Below, piece after piece: positions 1 through 5,354 of a DNA stretch of 13,764 nt (positions within the stretch are counted from its first letter, which is position 1; each line of letters starts with the position of its first letter). The stretch covers positions 1-13,764 of the forward strand of contig JAPLSR010000300.1 in assembly GCA_026398545.1 (NCBI GenBank), given 5' to 3'. The position numbers and the translations under genes are program-made. The notes under the pieces are model-generated. The model worked only from the letters and a program-made list of their open reading frames with translations. It had not been told where the DNA came from and searched no databases. Origin of the DNA: Candidatus Sumerlaeota bacterium. Its GTDB lineage: Bacteria; Sumerlaeota; Sumerlaeia; MWCT01.

Positions 1-1385
1 TAGGTTCCGAGTTCCACAAAGACAGTATCGCTCGTGGCGGATATGTCAACCGCCTCGCCAATAGTGGTTTTTGAATCTGACACGTCCGTGAGTTTGATTA
101 CATAATAGGACTGTGGGGAATAGCCTGTGGGAGACCCCAGCCAGGGACTGAAATCCAGTTCATCACCTGCCTGCCCCCTCTTGACCTCGCCTCCTGAGCC
201 GGATGGGTTGTTGGGGATATTCAGAGGTCCGCCTGAGGCGCCCCACCAGTTGAATGAAAGGTCGGCTATCACAAAATTATCAATCAGCGGCAGATTATTG
301 TAAGCGGGATTAATTTCAAAGTTCATCCCACCATTGTTTGTGAAATTATTGTTCCGGCACACAAAGCCTGTCACGCCCGGCAGGCGGAGATTAACCTGGA
401 TGCCGCCATCGGCGTTGTTCTGAAATGTGTTATTCAGAATCTGGCAGTTATCTGGAAGCATGTCAAAACCAATGGCGCCCGAACGGTAAGTGCATCCGAG
501 CACAAAAGATTTGAAGAGGTCGGAGTTCACTTTCGTTTCAGATATGGCGTTATCGCTAATGGTAAGACCGCTGTTTATGGCATAGGACGTCGAGCGGTCA
601 CCGATATAAGTAATCGCGCCGAACTCAGTCCCAACGGCGGTCGGCGAGGTTATATTTGAACATGCCGACAGGATTGTGTTCCCCTGCAGAAGAACCGTAT
701 CGCACTGCTCAAGAAAGATGGATGAAAGGGCGGCGTTAGTGAACTGACTGTTCAAAACTGAAATATCGGTCGAAGAGACCAGAGAGATGTCATGAGAGGT
801 GGAATTATCACTGACACATGTGATTAAGGAGAGGGCATTCAACCGTCCGCCACGAACCGCCTGGCATCCGTTGAAGTTGCAGGTATTGATTGTCGTGGTA
901 TTGCTCCCGCCTGAAAGGCCAAGGTCAACCGCCACGTTGGGACCTGTGAAGGCGCAGTTGGAGATAATGGTTCCACTGACGCCCCCCACGCTGACGCTAT
1001 TGCCGCCGGCGCTGTGACGAATGGTCATTCTGGAAATCTGGACACTGGGAGCCGTGATATTAATTGTGTCGCCGACGGCGCTTTGAAGGATAACGCTCGT
1101 CACGGAGTCGCCCTCCATGGAAATGCTCGCATTCAGGAGGACATTTTCATTATATGTGGCGGAGGCAATATAGAGCGTGAGGGTGAGCGTGGTAACGGAG
1201 ATACCGGCATTAATCGTCGCTTTGGGCCCAATCGGCGGGATGCCCGGTGTGGGAGATGAGCCATCAAAGGCATCGCTTCCTGTTATGCCGTTGACATACA
1301 TCTGCCCCAGCACTGACACACAAGGCAGGATAAGAATGAGAACGCACAATAAAACTCCCCCACCTTTTTTGCTTGCTCCTGACAT
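1..1385 (-). CDS. Secreted right-handed parallel beta-helix protein, C-terminus cut by window start
   Basis: The frame is open from ATG at 1385 to base 1, about 461 codons with no stop, so the C-terminus lies outside the window. The start is supported by GGGAGGA eight bases upstream. Residues 1-27 look like a Sec signal peptide: a basic start (SGASKKG), a hydrophobic stretch (VLLCVLILILP) and a likely cut near SVLG/Q. From about residue 60 the chain is a series of short strands rich in Asn, Thr, Ser and Ile with recurrent 'N.F.NN' and 'ISDNAIS' turns, typical of pectate-lyase-like or NosD-like beta-helices. A late NWWGASGGP motif, followed by DFSPWLGSP, is common in extracellular beta-helix proteins. 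The start of a second repeat region (IGEAVDISATSDTVF) is visible at the edge. By inference it is exported or surface-attached and may bind or cleave polysaccharide; no catalytic residues can be assigned. Confidence 0.82.
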   Translation of the reverse strand, partial: MSGASKKGGGVLLCVLILILPCVSVLGQMYVNGITGSDAFDGSSPTPGIPPIGPKATINAGISVTTLTLTLYIASATYNENVLLNASISMEGDSVTSVILQSAVGDTINITAPSVQISRMTIRHSAGGNSVSVGGVSGTIISNCAFTGPNVAVDLGLSGGSNTTTINTCNFNGCQAVRGGRLNALSLITCVSDNSTSHDISLVSSTDISVLNSQFTNAALSSIFLEQCDTVLLQGNTILSACSNITSPTAVGTEFGAITYIGDRSTSYAINSGLTISDNAISETKVNSDLFKSFVLGCTYRSGAIGFDMLPDNCQILNNTFQNNADGGIQVNLRLPGVTGFVCRNNNFTNNGGMNFEINPAYNNLPLIDNFVIADLSFNWWGASGGPLNIPNNPSGSGGEVKRGQAGDELDFSPWLGSPTGYSPQSYYVIKLTDVSDSKTTIGEAVDISATSDTVFVELGT

Positions 1386-1462
1386 TTATCAAGTCCTCCC
1401 GCCTTCAAATAGGAGATATTAACAGAAATTTTCTTCTTATTGCTCAATATTTCACATGTTTT

Positions 1463-1490
1463 TATATATCAAATATCTAAAAAGTAGCAA
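1463..1490 (-). promoter_or_regulatory. Candidate promoter of the beta-helix gene
   Basis: On the - strand TTGCTA (1490-1485) is followed after 16 bases by TATATA (1468-1463). It lies about 80 bases upstream of the beta-helix start in an AT-rich stretch. The boxes are imperfect and AT-rich sequence gives chance hits, so this is tentative. The rest of 1386-1543 shows no gene or clear terminator. Confidence 0.3.
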
Positions 1491-1543
1491 GTAAAAAAGG
1501 GGGACAATTTATAAGGGTGAAGGATGAAGGACAAATGAGGGGC

Positions 1544-2179
1544 TTAAATTCTATTGAAGATGGGGCAGGTGGCGCAACGGGGGCGGGGACGGCAATACTC
1601 TTTCCCCAGCCGCACAAGAAGGGCATGGTATTCATTGTAAAGCTGAACATCCCTTTTTAAGGAGCGCTCAAAGAGTGCGCGGGCGCTTTCATAATCGTCC
1701 TTCTCGGAAAGAAAACCATGGCGGCGTCCAACCCTCAGCGTGTAGGCGTCAACGACAAAGACAGGGCGGTTCAGGGCATATAACAGGATTGAATCGGCGG
1801 TCTCGCGCCCGACACCGTGAACAGAGAGGAGTTCGCCCCGCAGTTCGTCTGTGGGTATAGTCTCAAGGAGGGAAAAATCGGTATCACAGCGCCGGACAAA
1901 ATAGTCCGCCACAGCCCACAGGCGTTTTGCCTTGATATTGTAATATCCGGAAGGACGTATGAGGGTGGACAATGTCTCAGGTTCAAGCGCCACAATTTTC
2001 CTGAGGGAAAGGGCATCCGCCCGTTTCAGATTTTCAATCGCCCGCTCCACATTTCCCCAGTTTGTATTCTGGGTGAGGACAGCGCCGATGATGATTTCCT
2101 CAACAGTCTCCCCGGGCCACCAATGCTGAGGCCCGAAATGTTTAAAAAGCCGTCTGTATATCTTTAAAAGGAGTTTCAT
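1544..2179 (-). CDS. Endonuclease III-related DNA glycosylase (HhH-GPD family, COG2231-like)
   Basis: This 211-residue protein has the layout of the HhH-GPD superfamily, which removes damaged bases in base-excision repair. An N-terminal GAVLTQNTNW segment (32-41) is typical of the endonuclease III-related group. The helix-hairpin-helix is HGVGRETADS (121-130), and the catalytic aspartate is D144 in VVDAYT. The lysine of bifunctional Nth (GVGRKTA) is replaced by E126, so a monofunctional glycosylase without AP-lyase activity is expected, as in MagIII-type proteins. The C-terminus carries three cysteines (C196, C202, C205) spaced like the Nth iron-sulfur loop, but the chain ends with Ile-211 where the fourth cysteine would be. 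The ATG lacks a clear Shine-Dalgarno site. A strong promoter lies about 35 bases upstream. It is probably a single-gene unit; its substrate cannot be told from sequence. Confidence 0.85.
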   Translation of the reverse strand: MKLLLKIYRRLFKHFGPQHWWPGETVEEIIIGAVLTQNTNWGNVERAIENLKRADALSLRKIVALEPETLSTLIRPSGYYNIKAKRLWAVADYFVRRCDTDFSLLETIPTDELRGELLSVHGVGRETADSILLYALNRPVFVVDAYTLRVGRRHGFLSEKDDYESARALFERSLKRDVQLYNEYHALLVRLGKEYCRPRPRCATCPIFNRI

Positions 2180-2213
2180 ATTCAGAAAATCTTAACTGGT
2201 AGTAATATCTTTC

Positions 2214-2241
2214 ATCATATAAATCTTGTTAATCCTGTCAA
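2214..2241 (-). promoter_or_regulatory. Sigma70-type promoter for the glycosylase gene
   Basis: On the - strand a perfect -35 box TTGACA (2241-2236) is separated by 16 bases from TATGAT (2219-2214), five of six matches to the -10 consensus. Transcription would begin near 2207, leaving a leader of roughly 28 bases before the ATG at 2179, which fits a gene with little room for a ribosome site. The -35 sits inside a dispersed-repeat-like segment (ttgacaggattaacaagatt), so part of the match may come from the repeat. Confidence 0.55.
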
Positions 2242-2507
2242 AAGTATTATAATTAATATTGCGCAATAGTCCATTCATGCCGCATCAAACTCCGAAGGCA
2301 GTGTAACGGATTGCGAATCAATCAGAACAAAAAAATGGTTTAAGAATTTGAGAGCAGAAAATGAGCCTTTAAGCAGACTCGTTACCGTATCTGACCTCAG
2401 TTTCACTGGTCTGCAAAATACTATTTAAGCACAACAGTCAGCGTCAGGCGCGCGGCGAGTCAAGCAGATAACGCTCCAACGCGGGAAAATGGTCGGGATG
2501 AGAAAAT
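2242..2507. other. Intergenic stretch without a recognised gene
   Basis: No ORF with a plausible start and ribosome site was found here. The left part (2242-2440) is AT-rich. The right part (2440-2507) turns GC-rich and contains short inverted motifs (cgctccaacgcg) leading into the hairpin at 2508-2558. The composition change near 2440 looks like the edge of the first accessory island. Confidence 0.4.
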
Positions 2508-2558
2508 GCCCATATAACGGCGAGGCGTTAGCCGCGTCGCCTGCACACAGGGTTGGGC
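2508..2558 (-). repeat. GC-rich hairpin, possibly attC-like, after the membrane protein gene
   Basis: On the - strand, 17 bases after the stop of the membrane protein gene, the outer arms GCCCA (2558-2554) and TGGGC (2512-2508) pair. Inside, GGCGA pairs with TCGCC and GGC pairs with GCC around a TAAC loop. The left end GCCCAAC fits the RYYYAAC simple-site consensus of integron attC sites. The right end GTTATAT fits GTTRRRY only partly. It could be a degenerate cassette recombination site, or only a terminator-like or palindromic repeat without a T-tract. Confidence 0.35.
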
Positions 2559-2574
2559 GGCGATATTGTGCGGA

Positions 2575-3123
2575 CTAGAAGTTGAAATCATATTTGTGGT
2601 GACGAACTACGATGAGAGAAAGTAGAATAACCACTGTGTCTATTGCCAATAGCACCACATCTTGAACGTAGAATGATGTCTTGAGTATGCCGACCGCGAC
2701 TGCCAATATCTGTGTGCCAATAATGATGCCACTTGATGCCAAAGATGTAACCGAAACCTTTCCGATATATTGAGATGATGGAGGTCTATGTTCCCATCCT
2801 AATCCTTCGCTTAAGAAGGGCTTTTCAATTCGCTCCTTGATATAAGCGCCAATCTGCCGTATCTTATAATCATGCTGAACCCAGAGCATCGCAAGAAACA
2901 GCGCCAATATCGGGTATACGAGTGCAATAGTGCTGGTATTCTGCAAGCTCAAAGTAAGGAACGTTCCCGATGCAATAAGCGCGAGCGATATAAGTTGATT
3001 TTGGGTTTCACTACGTTTCAGAATCTCAGAACGTAACGCTGCGTACTCCGCTAAGAGGAAATCGGAAGACTTATCTGCGTGTAGAGGTTTGCTGTTACCC
3101 AAATTCGACGACTCTGCGTTCAT
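2575..3123 (-). CDS. Uncharacterised four-helix membrane protein
   Basis: The product has 182 residues and is not assigned to a named family. A hydrophilic N-terminal tail (1-25) is followed by a charged amphipathic helix (EYAALRSEILKRSETQNQ) that leads into the first membrane segment at about 45-62. Further segments lie at about 66-83, 122-148 and 154-175. Between helices 2 and 3 is a conserved-looking cytosolic loop with HDYKIRQIGAYIKERIEKP and a WEHRPP motif. No enzyme motif is visible. The ATG is supported by AAGGAA seven bases upstream. Upstream on the same strand is PIRIR copy A; downstream is a GC-rich hairpin. The surroundings look like accessory DNA. A cytosolic coupling helix next to several short membrane helices would suit a small membrane effector or sensor, but that is speculation. 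Confidence 0.7.
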   Translation of the reverse strand: MNAESSNLGNSKPLHADKSSDFLLAEYAALRSEILKRSETQNQLISLALIASGTFLTLSLQNTSTIALVYPILALFLAMLWVQHDYKIRQIGAYIKERIEKPFLSEGLGWEHRPPSSQYIGKVSVTSLASSGIIIGTQILAVAVGILKTSFYVQDVVLLAIDTVVILLSLIVVRHHKYDFNF

Positions 3124-3221
3124 AGATGATTTCCTTTCTTCTGTGAGAGATTGCTCTCTGTAGGTGTATTTTGGCCGATACCAGTAGAAAGTCGTGCTGT
3201 TGTGTAGCAGCCCAACATTGT

Positions 3222-3383
3222 TTAGATTGACCCATATAACATCCCCAATACAGTTGCGCCATCCGTATAAGACACCCGCGAAACGAGTCTTACATCGGCC
3301 ATAACCCGTGAGATATCAGCGTGTTGCGTCGAGGCGCGATTTTCATCACGGTGTCTTATGCGGATTGGTATAAAATCCTCCAT
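3222..3383 (-). CDS. Small PIRIR-family ORF, copy A (53 aa), start codon uncertain
   Basis: The peptide from ATG 3383 reads MEDF and then IPIRIRHRD..., with VSYTDG and LYGSI near its end. From the Ile codon at 3371 it aligns without gaps over 49 residues to copy B (10300-10470), with 21 identities by hand count. Shared blocks are PIRIR.RD, VSYTD and GSI. In copy B the first residue is ATG behind AAGGAGGG. Here the equivalent codon is ATA with GGAGG still in front (3381-3377). The only ATG overlaps that GGAGG (ATGGAGG), so expression is doubtful. The frame stays open further upstream to 3590 but that part does not resemble copy B and runs through an inverted repeat. It may be a decaying gene copy or a structured element. 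Function unknown. Confidence 0.4.
   Translation of the reverse strand: MEDFIPIRIRHRDENRASTQHADISRVMADVRLVSRVSYTDGATVLGMLYGSI
3262..3364. repeat. 103-bp inverted-repeat element, copy A
   Basis: The 15-base arm tccgtataagacacc (3262-3276) is matched by ggtgtcttatgcgga (3350-3364). Read as + strand RNA the arms pair fully, with one U-G wobble. The same arms, exactly 103 bp end to end, occur in copy B at 10361-10463; base identity over the 103 positions is about 62% by hand count, with no gaps. It lies inside the PIRIR ORF. A second, 11-base perfect inverted repeat (atgcggattgg 3358-3368 with ccaatccgcat 3523-3533) shares the right arm. Confidence 0.65.
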
Positions 3384-3549
3384 TATTGCCGTGGGGCTAT
3401 CAGGGGCAGACCCTTCCATTACTGAAGCCTTGAACGCCGTGAATGATGTCAAACAGCCGTCCCTCTTGGTTATGCAATTGAAGGTTTCGACATCGCTGAC
3501 AAGAACAATAGGAAGGAACTGTCCAATCCGCATCCGAAAGTCAATAACA

Positions 3550-3642
3550 ATTTTAACCGCCGATGAACGCAGATGAACACAGGTGAACATAGATATAATA
3601 TTGCATTATCAGTGTCTATCCGTGTTTATCTGTGGTTAAAAT
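3550..3642. repeat. MITE-like 93-bp imperfect inverted repeat
   Basis: The element is bounded by attttaacc (3550-3558) and ggttaaaat (3634-3642). The arms are complementary over about 31 bases with 24 matches by hand count. The left arm also has a period of 10 bases: gatgaacgca, gatgaacaca, ggtgaacata. Similar ends with 'aacacagatgaac' repeats are widespread in bacterial genomes as non-coding dispersed repeats. No gene is inside. It marks the right border of the first accessory island, next to the infC promoter region. Confidence 0.6.
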
Positions 3643-3711
3643 AATTTATTTCTCACTTTATTTTTTTAAAATTGGACTTGACGGCTAATCGGATATGTTC
3701 ATAAGTATGAT

Positions 3712-3919
3712 TAATTTATTATTTGTGATGGCTTTATAAGCCATGAAAAAAGCAAATTGAAAGAAGAAGCTGAAAAGGCTTCTCACCTGATACTCCGCAG
3801 ATGCGGGGTCCCTGGGTTATACATGTCCTTCCACCGGCAGGGTGGAGGCGTGTGTTTCTGTTAGGGAATAAACGGGAGAGAAGTCTCCCGTTATTTTTAT
3901 TCATGGGAGGTGATCCGGG
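3712..3919 (+). promoter_or_regulatory. Structured infC leader, candidate L20-type or attenuator control region
   Basis: The 5' region of the infC operon holds several hairpins. One is agaagc/gcttct (3765-3770 with 3778-3783), one is a short ccgc/gcgg stem near 3796-3807, one is ccacc/ggtgg near 3831-3845, and the last is the terminator at 3871-3899. CTTCTC (3779-3784) can instead pair with GAGAAG (3878-3883), which lies in the terminator stem and loop, so a switch between two folds is possible. A weak promoter (TTGACG 3678-3683, then TAAGTA 3702-3707 after 18 bases) could start this RNA. In other bacteria infC-rpmI-rplT leaders are controlled by ribosomal protein L20; that this leader does so is inference. 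Confidence 0.5.
3871..3899 (+). terminator. Intrinsic terminator/attenuator just upstream of infC
   Basis: A perfect 9-bp stem AACGGGAGA (3871-3879) and TCTCCCGTT (3884-3892) with a GAAG loop is followed by ATTTTTAT. It lies about 20 bases before the infC start and after an ~150-base leader, so it must be read through for the operon to be expressed; this is the layout of a transcriptional attenuator. Confidence 0.75.
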
Positions 3920-4516
3920 ATTACTCAAAAAACAAGGATCAACGAACACATTCGTGTCCCCGAGGTGCGGCTGATAGCAGATGATGGATCCCAGGTGGGC
4001 GTCGTGACGATTGAAGAGGCAATGCGTCTGGCGCAGGAGGCAGGACTTGACTTAGTGGAGGTGTCACCCACCGCCAAGCCGCCCGTATGCAAGATTTCGG
4101 ATTATAACAAGCTCCAGTACGAAAAGAAACGCAAGGCGAAGGAGTCACGGAAAAAGACGAAGCAGACGCAACTCAAGGAGATAAAACTCCGTCCCACCAT
4201 TGACCCCCATGATTTTACAACAAAGGTCAAAAAGGTGCGGGAATTCCTTCAGCATGGAGACAAGGTCAAGCTGACCCTCATGTTCCGGGGGCGCCAGATA
4301 GTCCATGCGAATCTTGGGGAAAAGGTCCTGAAGGACATGGTCGGGGCTGTTTCGGACGTCGGACAATTAGAGGGAAGGTTCCAATTACTGGGGCGCATCA
4401 TGGGAGCCATACTGGTCGCCAAACAGGCGCCTGTGCCTGCACCAACTCCGCAACAGGTCAGCACACCGGTTCCACAGGTCAGCACGCCGGTTCCACAGCC
4501 GCCGGAACAAGGTTGA
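3920..4516 (+). CDS. infC: Translation initiation factor IF-3
   Basis: IF-3 binds the 30S subunit, keeps it apart from 50S and checks start-codon pairing. The start is set at ATT 3920: an in-frame TGA lies at 3911-3913, the next possible start (GTG 3965) would remove the conserved TRINEHIRVPEVRLI opening, and GGAGG sits nine bases upstream. AUU is the known rare start of infC in other bacteria and permits autoregulation by IF-3. The 198-residue product has the N-domain to about residue 75, a lysine-rich linker (EKKRKAKESRKKTKQ), and the C-domain with KEIKLRPTIDPHDF and LMFRGRQIVH. After about residue 170 comes a Pro/Gln/Val tail containing a duplicated VSTPVPQ unit, which is not part of the IF-3 fold. 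It is the first gene of the infC-rpmI-rplT-pheS-pheT cluster. Confidence 0.97.
   Translation: MTQKTRINEHIRVPEVRLIADDGSQVGVVTIEEAMRLAQEAGLDLVEVSPTAKPPVCKISDYNKLQYEKKRKAKESRKKTKQTQLKEIKLRPTIDPHDFTTKVKKVREFLQHGDKVKLTLMFRGRQIVHANLGEKVLKDMVGAVSDVGQLEGRFQLLGRIMGAILVAKQAPVPAPTPQQVSTPVPQVSTPVPQPPEQG
4454..4495 (+). repeat. 21-bp tandem duplication in the infC tail
   Basis: Two adjacent 21-base units (4454-4474 and 4475-4495) differ at one base and encode QVSTPVP twice. They sit in the Pro-rich tail after the IF-3 C-domain, where length changes should be tolerated. Confidence 0.85.
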
Positions 4517-4522
4517 TATACT

Positions 4523-4585
4523 CCCCGTTAAAAATGAAATTCAAGATAAGGGGTTATTTATCCGGTTTTTCGGGGTCTTTTTTTT
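4523..4585 (+). terminator. Possible intercistronic terminator/attenuator between infC and rpmI
   Basis: CCCCG (4523-4527) can pair with CGGGG (4571-4575) and AAAAA (4530-4534) with TTTTT (4566-4570), enclosing a smaller GATAA/TTATC hairpin. Eight T follow at 4578-4585. The long loop makes it weaker than the upstream terminator. It could reduce rpmI-rplT expression or be part of an L20-binding structure. Confidence 0.45.
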
Positions 4586-4634
4586 GCATGTTAAACAATT
4601 TTCATGACATCATCCTCAAAGGAGGAGATTATTT

Positions 4635-4841
4635 ATGCCAAAGATGAAAACCAGGCGTGGCGTTGCAAAACGCTGCAAGATAACCGCTGGTGGGAAAATC
4701 ATGCGCCGCAAGGCGTCCCACAGTCACATACTCACCAAAAAGACCAGGGCGCGCAAACGCCGATTGCGCGGTGAAGATACAGTCTCAAAGGCGGAGCGGA
4801 AACGCATCCGCACATTTCTTCAAGCAAAAGCTCATGGTTAA
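4635..4841 (+). CDS. rpmI: 50S ribosomal protein L35
   Basis: The product is a 68-residue, very basic protein with the L35 signature: MPKMKTRRGVAKR at the start, GGKIMRRKASHSHILTKK in the middle and a KKTRARKRRLRG segment. Length is normal for the family (about 64-68). The ATG follows GGAGGAG with seven bases between. L35 is a late-assembling 50S protein. It lies 118 bases after infC and 120 bases before rplT. Both gaps hold RNA structure, as expected where L20 controls rpmI and rplT translation. Confidence 0.97.
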   Translation: MPKMKTRRGVAKRCKITAGGKIMRRKASHSHILTKKTRARKRRLRGEDTVSKAERKRIRTFLQAKAHG

Positions 4842-4850
4842 GGAGTCCCA

Positions 4851-4911
4851 GTCGCCGACGCTGCTTACTCCGCCGGAGCGGCTGCGAAGGCTGGACCAAA
4901 GCTATGGCGAC
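4851..4911 (+). promoter_or_regulatory. Structured rpmI-rplT intercistronic element
   Basis: GTCGCC (4851-4856) pairs with GGCGAC (4906-4911), closing a 61-base element. Inside, GCTGC (4860-4864) pairs with GCGGC (4878-4882, one wobble) around a CTCC/GGAG hairpin, and a shorter GCT/AGC pair follows, giving a possible three-way junction. It may be an L20 operator or a palindromic dispersed repeat; the sequence alone does not decide. No protein is encoded here. Confidence 0.4.
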
Positions 4912-4961
4912 GGAGCGGGGATTCCTGATGCCCTTATTTATCATACAGGAGGATAAATCAG

Positions 4962-5339
4962 ATGCCACGAGCCATCAATAATGTGGCTTCCCGTAAGCGA
5001 AGGAAAAAGATTCTAAAAATGGCAAAGGGGTTTTATTCCGGGCGTCGCAAGCTTTTTCGGAATGCCAAAGAGACAGTGCGCCGCGGCTTGAGATATGCCT
5101 ACAGGGACCGCCGTAACAGGAAACGCGACTTCCGCCGCCTCTGGATAATACGAATCAATGCCGCAACCCGGACTGAGGGGATATCATACAATCGTTTTAT
5201 AAATGGACTGAAGCTGGCAGGGGTTGAAGTTGACCGCAAAGTCCTTGCCGACCTTGCCGTGCAGGACCCGGGCACCTTTGCCACATTTGTAAATCAGGCG
5301 AAACAGGCGTTGGAAAAGACAAAGTCCGCTGTCATCTGA
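4962..5339 (+). CDS. rplT: 50S ribosomal protein L20
   Basis: The 125-residue basic protein has the L20 pattern: MPRAINNVASRKRRKKILK, then AKGFYSGRRKLFRNAKE, AYRDRRNRKRDFRRLWI and RINAATR, and the C-terminal globular part with YNRFINGLKLAGVEVDRKVLADLAV. L20 is essential for early 50S assembly and in many bacteria represses its own operon by binding mRNA that mimics its 23S rRNA site. GGAGG lies nine bases before the ATG. The tail (KQALEKTKSAVI) makes it a few residues longer than typical. The stop is 15 bases before pheS. Confidence 0.97.
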   Translation: MPRAINNVASRKRRKKILKMAKGFYSGRRKLFRNAKETVRRGLRYAYRDRRNRKRDFRRLWIIRINAATRTEGISYNRFINGLKLAGVEVDRKVLADLAVQDPGTFATFVNQAKQALEKTKSAVI

Positions 5340-5354
5340 AAGGAAGCCGGTGAG

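Noticed and set aside
2575..3123. SLATT-type defence effector
   Set aside because: SLATT proteins usually have two membrane helices and occur with nucleotide-signalling genes; here four segments are predicted and no such partner is present.
3358..3576. 72-residue + strand frame over PIRIR copy A
   Set aside because: No ribosome site; it is created by the inverted repeat, which gives similar PIRIR-like readings on both strands.
3384..3590. 122-residue reading of the PIRIR copy A frame starting at 3590
   Set aside because: The extra N-terminal part has no ribosome site, does not match copy B and its start lies within the MITE-like repeat.
3550..3600. CRISPR-like array from the 10-base periodic repeats
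   Set aside because: The units are contiguous with no spacers and are far too short; the segment is one arm of an inverted repeat.
3790..3860. Possible T-box riboswitch in the infC leader (agggtgga motif)
   Set aside because: The T-box core TGGNACCGCG is not present; agggtggaggcg only resembles it, and the downstream gene is not a synthetase or amino-acid gene.
4690..4956. 88-residue frame overlapping rpmI and running toward rplT
   Set aside because: It is an out-of-frame reading of rpmI continued through the structured intercistronic element.
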